Below, in pieces: positions 14,953-21,749 of a stretch of DNA of 30,373 nucleotides. The DNA comes from an uncultured Alistipes sp. (GTDB lineage Bacteria > Bacteroidota > Bacteroidia > Bacteroidales > Rikenellaceae): the NCBI GenBank assembly GCA_937911745.1, contig CALDPX010000076.1:1-30373 (forward strand), written 5' to 3'. Below the pieces are notes generated by a model. That model worked only from the letters and a program-made list of their open reading frames with translations. It did no database searches and was not told the origin of the DNA. Each line of letters starts with the position of its first letter. The stretch's first letter is position 1. A program made the translations under genes and the position numbers.

Positions 14953-15378
14953 ATGGAAAAGTTTGAGCCATACGCAATAGCCGACCAAAACATAGAAGGC
15001 GAGTTTGTGGGTGAAGTGAAAGCGGGATTTCCTTCGCCTGTCGAAGGAGTGCGAGAGAGCCTCGATTTGGGAAAATTGTTGGTACGACACAAGGCGTCGA
15101 CATTCTTCTTTCGCATAGACGGGGTTTCGATGGTCGACGAGTCGTTGGACGACGGCGATATTATCATTGTCGATAGGTCGCTCGACCCCTACGACGGCTG
15201 CAAGGCGGTGTGCTATATAGATGGCGAATATACCGTCAAGAGGGTGGAGATATCCCCCTCGGGTGTCAGACTGCTGCCTGCAAATGGCGATTCGAAAAAG
15301 TATAAGCCCATAAACGTTACTGCCGACAACAATTTCCTCGTTTGGGGCGTTGTTACCTATGTGATAAAAAAGATGTAG
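14953..15378 (+). CDS. umuD: DNA polymerase V autoproteolytic subunit UmuD (S24 family)
   Basis: SOS mutagenesis factor that is cleaved to UmuD' and joins UmuC to form polymerase V. From the ATG at 14953 it is 141 residues (E. coli 139); an upstream GTG at 14857 would add 32 residues unlike the family. The cleavage site is Ala24-Gly25 within KAGFPSP, the same position as Cys24-Gly25 in E. coli. The catalytic dyad is Ser59 (GVSM) and Lys96 (EYTVKR). It is the first gene of a tight cluster: the next ORF starts after 7 nt and umuC follows. Confidence 0.93.
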   Translation: MEKFEPYAIADQNIEGEFVGEVKAGFPSPVEGVRESLDLGKLLVRHKASTFFFRIDGVSMVDESLDDGDIIIVDRSLDPYDGCKAVCYIDGEYTVKRVEISPSGVRLLPANGDSKKYKPINVTADNNFLVWGVVTYVIKKM

Positions 15379-15385
15379 AAGAGAG

Positions 15386-15973
15386 ATGTTTGGAGTTGTA
15401 AAGAGAATTGTTGCTACGTTTTGCTTGGTATGCGCGGTCGGTACTGTGGGCTGCTACGCACAGAGTAGGGTGCATACAGACGCACTGAAAATCACCTTCC
15501 TTTCGTGGGCTACGGGCAGTACGAAACTATCGTGGGAGCACGCCCTTGTGGAACATAAGCAGAGTGCCGAGATATGTGCCAGCCTTATTGGTGCGGGCTA
15601 TGACAAGTACCACAACCGTCCATTGGGCTTCACGCTGCGCTATGGGCATAAATTCTTCGTGGGCGACTACTCTGCCGAGCGACCTCTGGACGGCTTCTAT
15701 GTGCGCCCCGAGGCGATCTTTTCGCGCTACCACTACGATGCTCGGGCTACGGGAGCACGCACCCTTGCACAAATGGGTGCGCTACTTGCTACGGCGGGTT
15801 ACCAGAGGACCTTTGGACGTTTTTTGGTGGATGCGTGGTTTGGTGGGGGCTATGCCTTCGGAGAGCCTGCCGAGACGGGCTACCACCACGGCTTTGCACT
15901 GCTCGACCACTTTGGCTTGAAGAACGACAATGTGGCTTTCTCGTTCAGCATCCGCTTGGGCTGGTGTTTTTAA
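15386..15973 (+). CDS. Predicted outer-membrane or periplasmic protein within the umuDC cluster
   Basis: 195 residues with an N-terminal signal sequence (about 1-25, ending GCYAQ before SRVH; Cys23 could also be read as a weak lipobox). The rest alternates polar and aromatic residues in short beta-like stretches (LGFTLRYGHKFFVGDY, GFYVRPEAIFSRYHY, VAFSFSIRLGWCF) and ends in Phe, as outer-membrane beta-barrels do. It resembles the small barrel proteins common in Bacteroidetes, but I cannot name a family. It lies 7 nt after umuD and 24 nt before umuC, so it is almost certainly co-transcribed with both. A link to the SOS response is inferred only from this position. Confidence 0.8.
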   Translation: MFGVVKRIVATFCLVCAVGTVGCYAQSRVHTDALKITFLSWATGSTKLSWEHALVEHKQSAEICASLIGAGYDKYHNRPLGFTLRYGHKFFVGDYSAERPLDGFYVRPEAIFSRYHYDARATGARTLAQMGALLATAGYQRTFGRFLVDAWFGGGYAFGEPAETGYHHGFALLDHFGLKNDNVAFSFSIRLGWCF

Positions 15974-15997
15974 TAAGTAGCACACATTCCACACCAT

Positions 15998-17260
15998 ATG
16001 TTTGCGCTTGCCGATTGCAATAACTTCTATGTCTCCTGCGAGAGGGTATTCCGCCCCGACCTCGAAGGTAAACCCGTCATTGTTCTTTCCAACAACGATG
16101 GTTGCGCCATTGCACGCTCCAACGAGGCAAAGGCTCTGGGCGTCAAGATGGGCGACCCGCTCTTCAAGATACGCCACATTGTCGAGCGCGAGGGTATAGC
16201 GGTTTTTTCGGGCAATATGGCACTCTATGGCGACTTTTCGCGCAGGGTGAGGATGATATTGGAGGAGTTTGCTCCCTCGGTGGAGGTATATTCCATCGAC
16301 GAGGCTTTCCTCGACCTGAGAGGTATGGAGCACCTCGACTTAGACTCTTACGCAAAGCACATCTCGGCACGCTGCCGCCGCTGCACAGGCATTCCCGTTT
16401 CGGTGGGTGTGGCGCCCACCAAGACTTTGGCAAAAATTGCCTCTAAACTCTGCAAGCAATATCCCGCACTCCGTGGAGGGTGCTATATGCATCGCCCCGA
16501 GGATATAGAAAAGGTGCTCCGCAAGTTCCCCATAGAGGATGTGTGGGGCATAGGGCGTAAGTCGGCACGCAAACTTCGAGAGAGGTATATCTATACGGCG
16601 TGGGAGTTTACCCAACAACCTGAAGCCATTGTTAGGCAACTGCTTGGCGTGGGAGGTGCCCGCACTTGGAGGGAACTAAGGGGCGAGCCATGCATAGAGT
16701 TCGAGGATACCATAGACGCCAAACAGTCGATATGCGTTTCGCGCAGTTTTGCCCACGAGATAACCTCCCCCACACACCTGGTCGAGCAGGTGGCGGGCTT
16801 TGCTGCCACGGCAGCCGAGAAGTTGCGCTCGCAGAGTTCTCTTGCCACCGAGTTGGTGGTCTTTGCCTTCACAAACCGCTTTAAGGAGGATGCACCGCAG
16901 AGTTACAGCAGTGTGCATATACCCTTTGTGGAGCCCACTGACGACCACCGCGCGATAGTGTCGTCATCGGCTGCTGCCACGCGAGAACTCTACAAGAGGG
17001 GCTACGGATATAAGAAGGCGGGGGTTGTTATTACGGGTGTGGTGCCTCGTAATGCGGTGTCGCAATCACTCTTTGGCGACCGCTGTGCGGCAGAGCGCGA
17101 ACAACGCCTCTCTACGGCAATAGATACCATTAATAACGCCTTCGGACGTGGGGCAGTAAAACTCGGCGTGCAGAGTAGCGAGGCCTTCTCGCTGAGCGAC
17201 AACCGCTCGCCACACTACACCACCCGCTGGGAAGACCTCCCCGTAGCGAAACTTAAATAG
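15998..17260 (+). CDS. umuC: DNA polymerase V catalytic subunit UmuC (Y family)
   Basis: Error-prone translesion DNA polymerase of 420 residues. The catalytic acidic residues are Asp6 (ALADCNNFY) and Asp101-Glu102 (YSIDEAFLD), and the steric-gate residue is Tyr11, as in E. coli UmuC. The helix-hairpin region VWGIGRKSARKLRE lies near residues 178-191. The little-finger domain and the UmuC-specific C-terminal tail (SPHYTTRWEDLPVAK) are present. It is the third gene of the umuD cluster and depends on UmuD' for activity. It is intact. Confidence 0.96.
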   Translation: MFALADCNNFYVSCERVFRPDLEGKPVIVLSNNDGCAIARSNEAKALGVKMGDPLFKIRHIVEREGIAVFSGNMALYGDFSRRVRMILEEFAPSVEVYSIDEAFLDLRGMEHLDLDSYAKHISARCRRCTGIPVSVGVAPTKTLAKIASKLCKQYPALRGGCYMHRPEDIEKVLRKFPIEDVWGIGRKSARKLRERYIYTAWEFTQQPEAIVRQLLGVGGARTWRELRGEPCIEFEDTIDAKQSICVSRSFAHEITSPTHLVEQVAGFAATAAEKLRSQSSLATELVVFAFTNRFKEDAPQSYSSVHIPFVEPTDDHRAIVSSSAAATRELYKRGYGYKKAGVVITGVVPRNAVSQSLFGDRCAAEREQRLSTAIDTINNAFGRGAVKLGVQSSEAFSLSDNRSPHYTTRWEDLPVAKLK

Positions 17261-17276
17261 CGTGAGTTTAAGGATT

Positions 17277-17332
17277 TTAAGGGCTTTAAGGAGTTTAACG
17301 CCCTTAACAACCCTCCCATAAGTTAGGGGAGG
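17277..17332. other. Hairpins and simple repeats after umuC
   Basis: An 8-bp stem pairs 17277-17284 with 17300-17307 (TTAAGGGC/GCCCTTAA), followed by a second small stem CCTCCC/GGGAGG with a 9-nt loop. Neither has a strong T-run, so they are weak terminator candidates for umuC. The rest of the gap to 17398 is degenerate AAGG/CTCCC-type intergenic sequence. Confidence 0.35.
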
Positions 17333-17398
17333 TAGGTAGTCGTGGTTCTATCCCATATCTCTCAGTTCTCTCATAACTCCCATATCACCCACAAAAAA

Positions 17399-17428
17399 CT
17401 CGCGGGTATCTTTTTTGATACCCGCGAG
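17399..17428 (-). terminator. Intrinsic terminator of the LRR lipoprotein gene
   Basis: A perfect 12-bp GC-rich stem pairs 17399-17410 with 17417-17428 around a 6-nt loop. Read on the minus strand the stem is followed by TTTTTTG. It lies 52 nt beyond the LRR stop codon. Between them are three copies of an ATAAGCCCT-like word (17450-17475). Confidence 0.85.
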
Positions 17429-17479
17429 CAAAATGGCGAAATGTCTTTAAAGCCCTATAAGCCCTATAAGCCCTAATGC

Positions 17480-19555
17480 CTACTCAAAGTTGTAGCCAAC
17501 AATGTAGTCGGCATACTCATTCCAGCCATCGGCAGTTTTATATCGCTCCACCGACTCGGTAGGAACATAGATTGTCGTCAATTCTACAGAGTTGCCACGA
17601 AATCCTCCCCACTCTCCATTTGTTAGAGTGTAAGGGGGGTCTATTGATTTAAAGTAGAAGGTCCTAGATTGTTTGCAGCTCCAAGAAGCAAAGGCATAAT
17701 AACCAACCATCCCGAGCGTGGAGGGCAAAGTGATCTCTGTAAGTGAGTCGCAATCGCAAAATGCAAAATCCCCAATATACCTCACTCCTTCTGCGATATC
17801 GATATCGGTGAGTTGCGCACAACCATGGAAAGCACTTGTGTTAATATCGGAAACACTGCCAGGGATGGAAACACTTTTAAGATTACTACACCCTAAGAAC
17901 GCACACTCACCTATCGTTGTAACACCCTCAGAAATTGTTATGTGTTCAATGTCATCACATTCATCAAACGTATAGCTACTTATGTGGGTAACCCCATCGG
18001 GAGTGGTGTATTCGGTCAATCCTGCGGGAGCGAATGCTTTGAGTCCTCCATCTACAATAAGACATCTTCCATCCTCCGAGGCGAACTTACCTTTGAATTC
18101 TGCAAGTTTTGGACACGTAGAGAAAACGCCATCTCCCAAAGAGACAACACCATTACCAATGGTTGCACTTGTAAGATTCTGACAAATATAGAATGCACTT
18201 CCTCCGATAGAAGTAACGCTGTCGGGAATGGTAATGCTCTTAATACCGGAACAAGCAAATGCAGATACTCCAATCTCAGTAACGCTGTTGGGAATGGTAA
18301 TGCTCGTAAGGTCCCGACACTCAGCGAATGCTCTTTCTCCAATCTCTGTAACGCTGTTGGGAATAGTAATGCTCGTAAGGTTCAAACAAGTAGCGAATGC
18401 ACCTATTCCGATAGAAGTAACGCTGTTGGGAATGGTAATGCTCTCAAGGCACACACACTTGGCGAATGCTTCTTCTCCGATAGAAGTGACGCTGTCTGGA
18501 ATATCTATCGTACGAAGAACATCACTCCTACAAGCATTGATAACCGTTGGGGCGCCAGACAAGTATATCTCACCATAGCCATCTACATACTCATAGCCAA
18601 GATATTCTACATCCGCACTAAATTCGAAACCGACTGCAATGCTATTCAGACCGTCCGCCGCCTCGGGATCGTCGGGGAATAATTCATATACCTCATCCTC
18701 TTCATAATAGGTAAAAGGAATGTAGAAATCCTCTCTACTTGGCTTACCAAAATAGGGCATATACTGCGAAAACTCGGGGATGTTGCACTCAATACCAAGG
18801 TCCTCGTAGCGAGCTTTGAGGTTATTCTTGATTCTAACATCAAAACGAAGCACGTGCCTACCATCGAGATTAAATTTTTCCACAAGGGTCTCGGAAACTT
18901 GTCCATCGTCTGCAAGGTCGTAGGCAAATTTTGAGATGTATTCGGTAAGTTCGCCCACCGAGCGACCATCCTGCAAAATAGCCGAAAGAGCCAACAACAA
19001 ACCATCACCCTCTCCATTGTTAGCAATGTTCATAGCACCACAGCTAACATTGGGCTGCAAGTCTGCGGGAATTCTTAGCGCCGTATAGAGTTCTTTCTCT
19101 GCCTGATTTTGTGCCTCAGCGACATCTTTCCCATCGTTGGTCACGAGGTTTTTGATGCGGTTGTAGGTGAGGGTTGTAAGAATGTTCACATTTGTCGCCG
19201 CACCCCCTTCGAGGTCGGCAATGGAGCGAAGGGTGAGCATACTCGAGGAGATTTTGCCTACCACCTCGTCGAAATAGTAACCCGTGGCAATAATATCCGC
19301 AAACTTGGAGTTTACGCCGTCCAACTCAAACAAACCTGCATCGTTGGTGGTCTGAGTGGTGAACATCTGACCGATGGGTTTTAGTTGTTTGTTCAGAGGC
19401 TGAATGGTGATAGAGGAGCCCTGAATAAATGGACCCTTCTGAATGTTACCATTGATGGAGTAGGATTTATCGAAAATACCATCTCCTCCCAATGATTCAC
19501 AACCCACCACTGCAAACATTGCAAGCAGCGTGAAAAGAGTAAAAAGTTTCTTCAT
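17480..19555 (-). CDS. BspA-like leucine-rich-repeat surface lipoprotein
   Basis: 691 residues. The signal peptide ends in the lipobox VVGC (Cys19). Residues 32-340 form an N-terminal region I do not recognise, beginning with a short beta-rich segment (NGNIQKGPFIQGSSITIQPL). Residues about 346-620 are BspA/Treponema-type LRRs (LRR_5) with the pattern ITIPNSVTSIGxxAFxxCxxLTS, 22-23 residues each. The C-terminal end (620-691) is a YxVP-type cap often seen after such repeats. Family members are surface adhesins or binding proteins in host-associated Bacteroidetes. The central repeats are close copies at DNA level (69-bp period). The leader holds an 11-nt C/G homopolymer. Confidence 0.9.
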   Translation of the reverse strand: MKKLFTLFTLLAMFAVVGCESLGGDGIFDKSYSINGNIQKGPFIQGSSITIQPLNKQLKPIGQMFTTQTTNDAGLFELDGVNSKFADIIATGYYFDEVVGKISSSMLTLRSIADLEGGAATNVNILTTLTYNRIKNLVTNDGKDVAEAQNQAEKELYTALRIPADLQPNVSCGAMNIANNGEGDGLLLALSAILQDGRSVGELTEYISKFAYDLADDGQVSETLVEKFNLDGRHVLRFDVRIKNNLKARYEDLGIECNIPEFSQYMPYFGKPSREDFYIPFTYYEEDEVYELFPDDPEAADGLNSIAVGFEFSADVEYLGYEYVDGYGEIYLSGAPTVINACRSDVLRTIDIPDSVTSIGEEAFAKCVCLESITIPNSVTSIGIGAFATCLNLTSITIPNSVTEIGERAFAECRDLTSITIPNSVTEIGVSAFACSGIKSITIPDSVTSIGGSAFYICQNLTSATIGNGVVSLGDGVFSTCPKLAEFKGKFASEDGRCLIVDGGLKAFAPAGLTEYTTPDGVTHISSYTFDECDDIEHITISEGVTTIGECAFLGCSNLKSVSIPGSVSDINTSAFHGCAQLTDIDIAEGVRYIGDFAFCDCDSLTEITLPSTLGMVGYYAFASWSCKQSRTFYFKSIDPPYTLTNGEWGGFRGNSVELTTIYVPTESVERYKTADGWNEYADYIVGYNFE
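18213..18500 (-). repeat. 69-bp tandem repeats encoding the central LRRs
   Basis: The plus-strand word GTAACGCTG (GTGACGCTG in the last copy) recurs at 18213, 18279, 18348, 18417 and 18486, with spacings of 66, 69, 69 and 69 bp. Each unit encodes one LRR of 22-23 residues, and neighbouring units are nearly identical over long stretches. Unequal recombination could change the repeat number without breaking the frame. Confidence 0.85.
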
Positions 19556-19602
19556 AGTATTGTATTTTTTGTTTATTGTTTGCCAAGTAATTTAGTATCA
19601 AC

Positions 19603-19641
19603 AAAATACCCCCCCCCCCATAAATTTGGGAGGGGTATTTT
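19603..19641 (-). promoter_or_regulatory. Leader hairpin containing an 11-C/G homopolymer
   Basis: On the plus strand AAAATA plus eleven C (19609-19619) can pair with GGGGTATTTT at 19632-19641. The tract lies 54-64 nt upstream of the LRR lipoprotein start and downstream of its predicted promoter, so it would be in the mRNA leader as a G-run. Homopolymers of this length are prone to slipped-strand length changes. Confidence 0.6.
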
Positions 19642-19693
19642 ATACCCTTATGTTGAACTCTCGTTCATTGTCTATGTAAGTGTTTCGTTGCCA

Positions 19694-19732
19694 CAAATAT
19701 AGTGTTTTTTTCTACAAAACGACATGTTTTGT
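19694..19732 (-). promoter_or_regulatory. Predicted promoter and operator-like inverted repeat of the LRR gene
   Basis: On the minus strand TATATTTG (19701 to 19694) matches TAnnTTTG and predicts a leader of about 130 nt. Just upstream, ACAAAAC (19714-19720) and GTTTTGT (19726-19732) form a 7-bp inverted repeat with a 5-nt spacer over the -33 region, a possible operator. Confidence 0.45.
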
Positions 19733-19752
19733 CTGAAAGTTGCACCTTAGAC

Positions 19753-19790
19753 AATAAATGGCTGACCTCGGGTGGGGTCAGCCATTTATT
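19753..19790 (-). terminator. Hairpin terminator of the OlsF-like gene
   Basis: A perfect 15-bp stem pairs 19753-19767 with 19776-19790 around an 8-nt loop, 26 nt beyond the stop codon on the minus strand. The 3' arm ends in ATTTATT, giving a modest U-rich tail. It separates this transcript from the LRR gene. Confidence 0.75.
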
Positions 19791-19816
19791 ATAAGTGGTA
19801 AGGCGAGAAAATGCGA

Positions 19817-21610
19817 TTACTGCTCCTCGGTTTTGGCAAAGCGTTGGGCAATAGTCGCCTCGTTGACCTCCTTGACAAGCATCTGCAACTTATTCTCGGG
19901 CACCTGCTCCAAGTCGAGGAGCATCAAAGCATCCAGAGCGTCACAGAAGTCGTGGTCCACATTGAAGCCCACAACCTGACTGCCGAGTTGGAGGTATTTT
20001 TTAACAAGTACGGGGATAGCCCTCTCGTCCTTCTCGATGTCGCAGACAATTTTGTCGATGAGCGAAATGTTGTCCACACCCTCCATCAACGAGGCATCAA
20101 TAGGAGCGTCAATACCCTCGGCACCTGTGCGAGGATGGATATGAGATGCAACATCGTGGTTGTAGTGTTTCGCTTTGAGCCACTCCATAATGATGGTCTT
20201 CGAAGAGCGTTGGAACTCGCCCGAAATGGTCACAGGACCAATCATATAGCGGTAGTCGCTATTGGTTAGCAGGGTGTGGAAGATACCCCTCCAAAGCATC
20301 AGGAGTGAGGTGGGCTTGCGCTGGTAGTCAGCCGAAATAAACGACCTGCCGAGTTCGAGCGACCTGCGTAATATGCCCTCCATCTCTTTGTCGTAGCGGA
20401 AGAGAGAGTGAGTATAGAAGCCATCCAAGCCATACTTATCCATAATCTCGCCACCAAAGCCCATACGGTAGGCTCCTACGAGTGCCGAAGCCTCCTTGTC
20501 CCAGATGAAGAGTTGGCGATAGTAGGAGTCGTATTGGTCGATATCGACGCTCTTCATAGAGCCCTCGCCAATGCTGCGGAAGGTAACTTCGCGCATACGA
20601 CCTATCTCCTGCATCATATTTGGAATCTCTGATGAAGGTGCAAGATATACGGCAAAGTGGTCGCCGTGGTCGAAGAGTTTGCGTTCGGGAGCAAGAGCCT
20701 CAACCTCCCTGCGCAAGACCTCTTTGTCCGTGGCGGGGATGATGTCGCTCATATCTCCCTGCTCTTTGGCTATATCTTCGAGTGAGCGCACAGGCTTCTC
20801 GCGGCAATCCCTCAGGTAATCTACCGTAGCACGAAGGTAATGGTTATAGTCCTTCAAACTCTCAATCTCGCTAAGGCGCGAGGAGGGGAGTGACGAACCG
20901 ATGACGATAGGAATAGTCTGCCCCCTCTTGTTGAAAATCTCCCTCAATAGCATTGCGGTGCGCAGGCGTGGGTGGATTTTGCCCAGAAGGTGGAAGAGTG
21001 TGCTGTTGTGTGCGCTAATCCACGCAGGAACGATTGTTGCGCCACTCTTGCGCATCAGTTTCAGGGCTGAGGAGTGCCACTCCTTGTCACTCACATACTT
21101 TTTGCCCCAGCCTCCGCGCCAAGTCGATACCTCACCCGCAGGGCAGAGCAGCAGACAGCCTCCCTCGCTGAGGTGTTTAAGACCGAGTTTCAAGCCCGCC
21201 AAAGAGCCTCCCTGTTTCTCCTCAAAGGGATTTACGGGGAAGAGGTAGGGGGTGATGGGCTCCACACGATTCAGCAGGAAGTTGCCCAAGACTTTCACAT
21301 CTTGGCGCACTTGTGTGATGGTGTGTAACATGATGATACCATCCACAATGCCCGTTGGGTGGTTGCAGATGATAATTGCAGGACCGCTTGCAGGAATGTT
21401 TGAGATGCTCTTTTGGTCAACATCGGTGCTGACGCCAATCACTCGCAAGATGGTACTAAGACTCTGATCGGGCTGACTCATAATCTCTTCGTAAGCCTTG
21501 TTTGCCTTATTTCCACCAAATGCCCACAGAATAAATTTAGCCACAATGCGGGCAAGAAAGCCCTTGCGACCAAACATAAATTCATCGGTGTTAAGTAGTT
21601 TGATACTCAT
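19817..21610 (-). CDS. OlsF-like bifunctional aminolipid synthase (PlsC-type plus GNAT-type acyltransferase)
   Basis: 597 residues with two acyltransferase modules. The N-terminal half (about 55-280) is of the PlsC/lysophospholipid acyltransferase type: NHPTGIVD (83-90, an HX5D variant of the HX4D motif) and CPAGE (156-160, in place of the usual PEGT). The C-terminal half (about 310-500) resembles the OlsB/GlsB N-acyltransferase (GNAT) fold, with VTFRSIGEG and VGAYRMGFG. In known systems OlsB/GlsB N-acylates ornithine or glycine and OlsA/GlsA O-acylates the product; OlsF fuses both steps in the same N-to-C order. Bacteroides carries separate glsB-glsA genes. The amino acid substrate here is unknown. 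Confidence 0.82.
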   Translation of the reverse strand: MSIKLLNTDEFMFGRKGFLARIVAKFILWAFGGNKANKAYEEIMSQPDQSLSTILRVIGVSTDVDQKSISNIPASGPAIIICNHPTGIVDGIIMLHTITQVRQDVKVLGNFLLNRVEPITPYLFPVNPFEEKQGGSLAGLKLGLKHLSEGGCLLLCPAGEVSTWRGGWGKKYVSDKEWHSSALKLMRKSGATIVPAWISAHNSTLFHLLGKIHPRLRTAMLLREIFNKRGQTIPIVIGSSLPSSRLSEIESLKDYNHYLRATVDYLRDCREKPVRSLEDIAKEQGDMSDIIPATDKEVLRREVEALAPERKLFDHGDHFAVYLAPSSEIPNMMQEIGRMREVTFRSIGEGSMKSVDIDQYDSYYRQLFIWDKEASALVGAYRMGFGGEIMDKYGLDGFYTHSLFRYDKEMEGILRRSLELGRSFISADYQRKPTSLLMLWRGIFHTLLTNSDYRYMIGPVTISGEFQRSSKTIIMEWLKAKHYNHDVASHIHPRTGAEGIDAPIDASLMEGVDNISLIDKIVCDIEKDERAIPVLVKKYLQLGSQVVGFNVDHDFCDALDALMLLDLEQVPENKLQMLVKEVNEATIAQRFAKTEEQ

Positions 21611-21675
21611 AAAAAGTCAATTTCTCCCTTTTGCACTCGTTTCTGTTCGTAGAACAGAGGTGCGCTAATAAACCA

Positions 21676-21683
21676 CAAAAATA
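21676..21683 (-). promoter_or_regulatory. Predicted -7 box of the OlsF-like gene promoter
   Basis: On the minus strand TATTTTTG matches TAnnTTTG, with GTTG (21706 to 21703) 19 nt upstream as a plausible -33 box. It lies in the short region shared with the divergent uvrC promoter. Confidence 0.5.
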
Positions 21684-21715
21684 GAGTAATTTTTCGTAAT
21701 TTCAACAAAAAGTCG

Positions 21716-21723
21716 TTAATTTG
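21716..21723 (+). promoter_or_regulatory. Possible -7 box of the uvrC promoter
   Basis: TTAATTTG is one base off TAnnTTTG. The implied transcription start near 21730 excludes the GTG at 21726 and favours the ATG at 21750 or 21765. Confidence 0.35.
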
Positions 21724-21749
21724 TAGTGCGATGGACGCAAAGTGCCCAT

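Noticed and set aside
18213..18500. CRISPR-like direct repeats
   Set aside because: The repeats are within one reading frame, have a 66-69 bp period without unique spacers, and encode LRR units.
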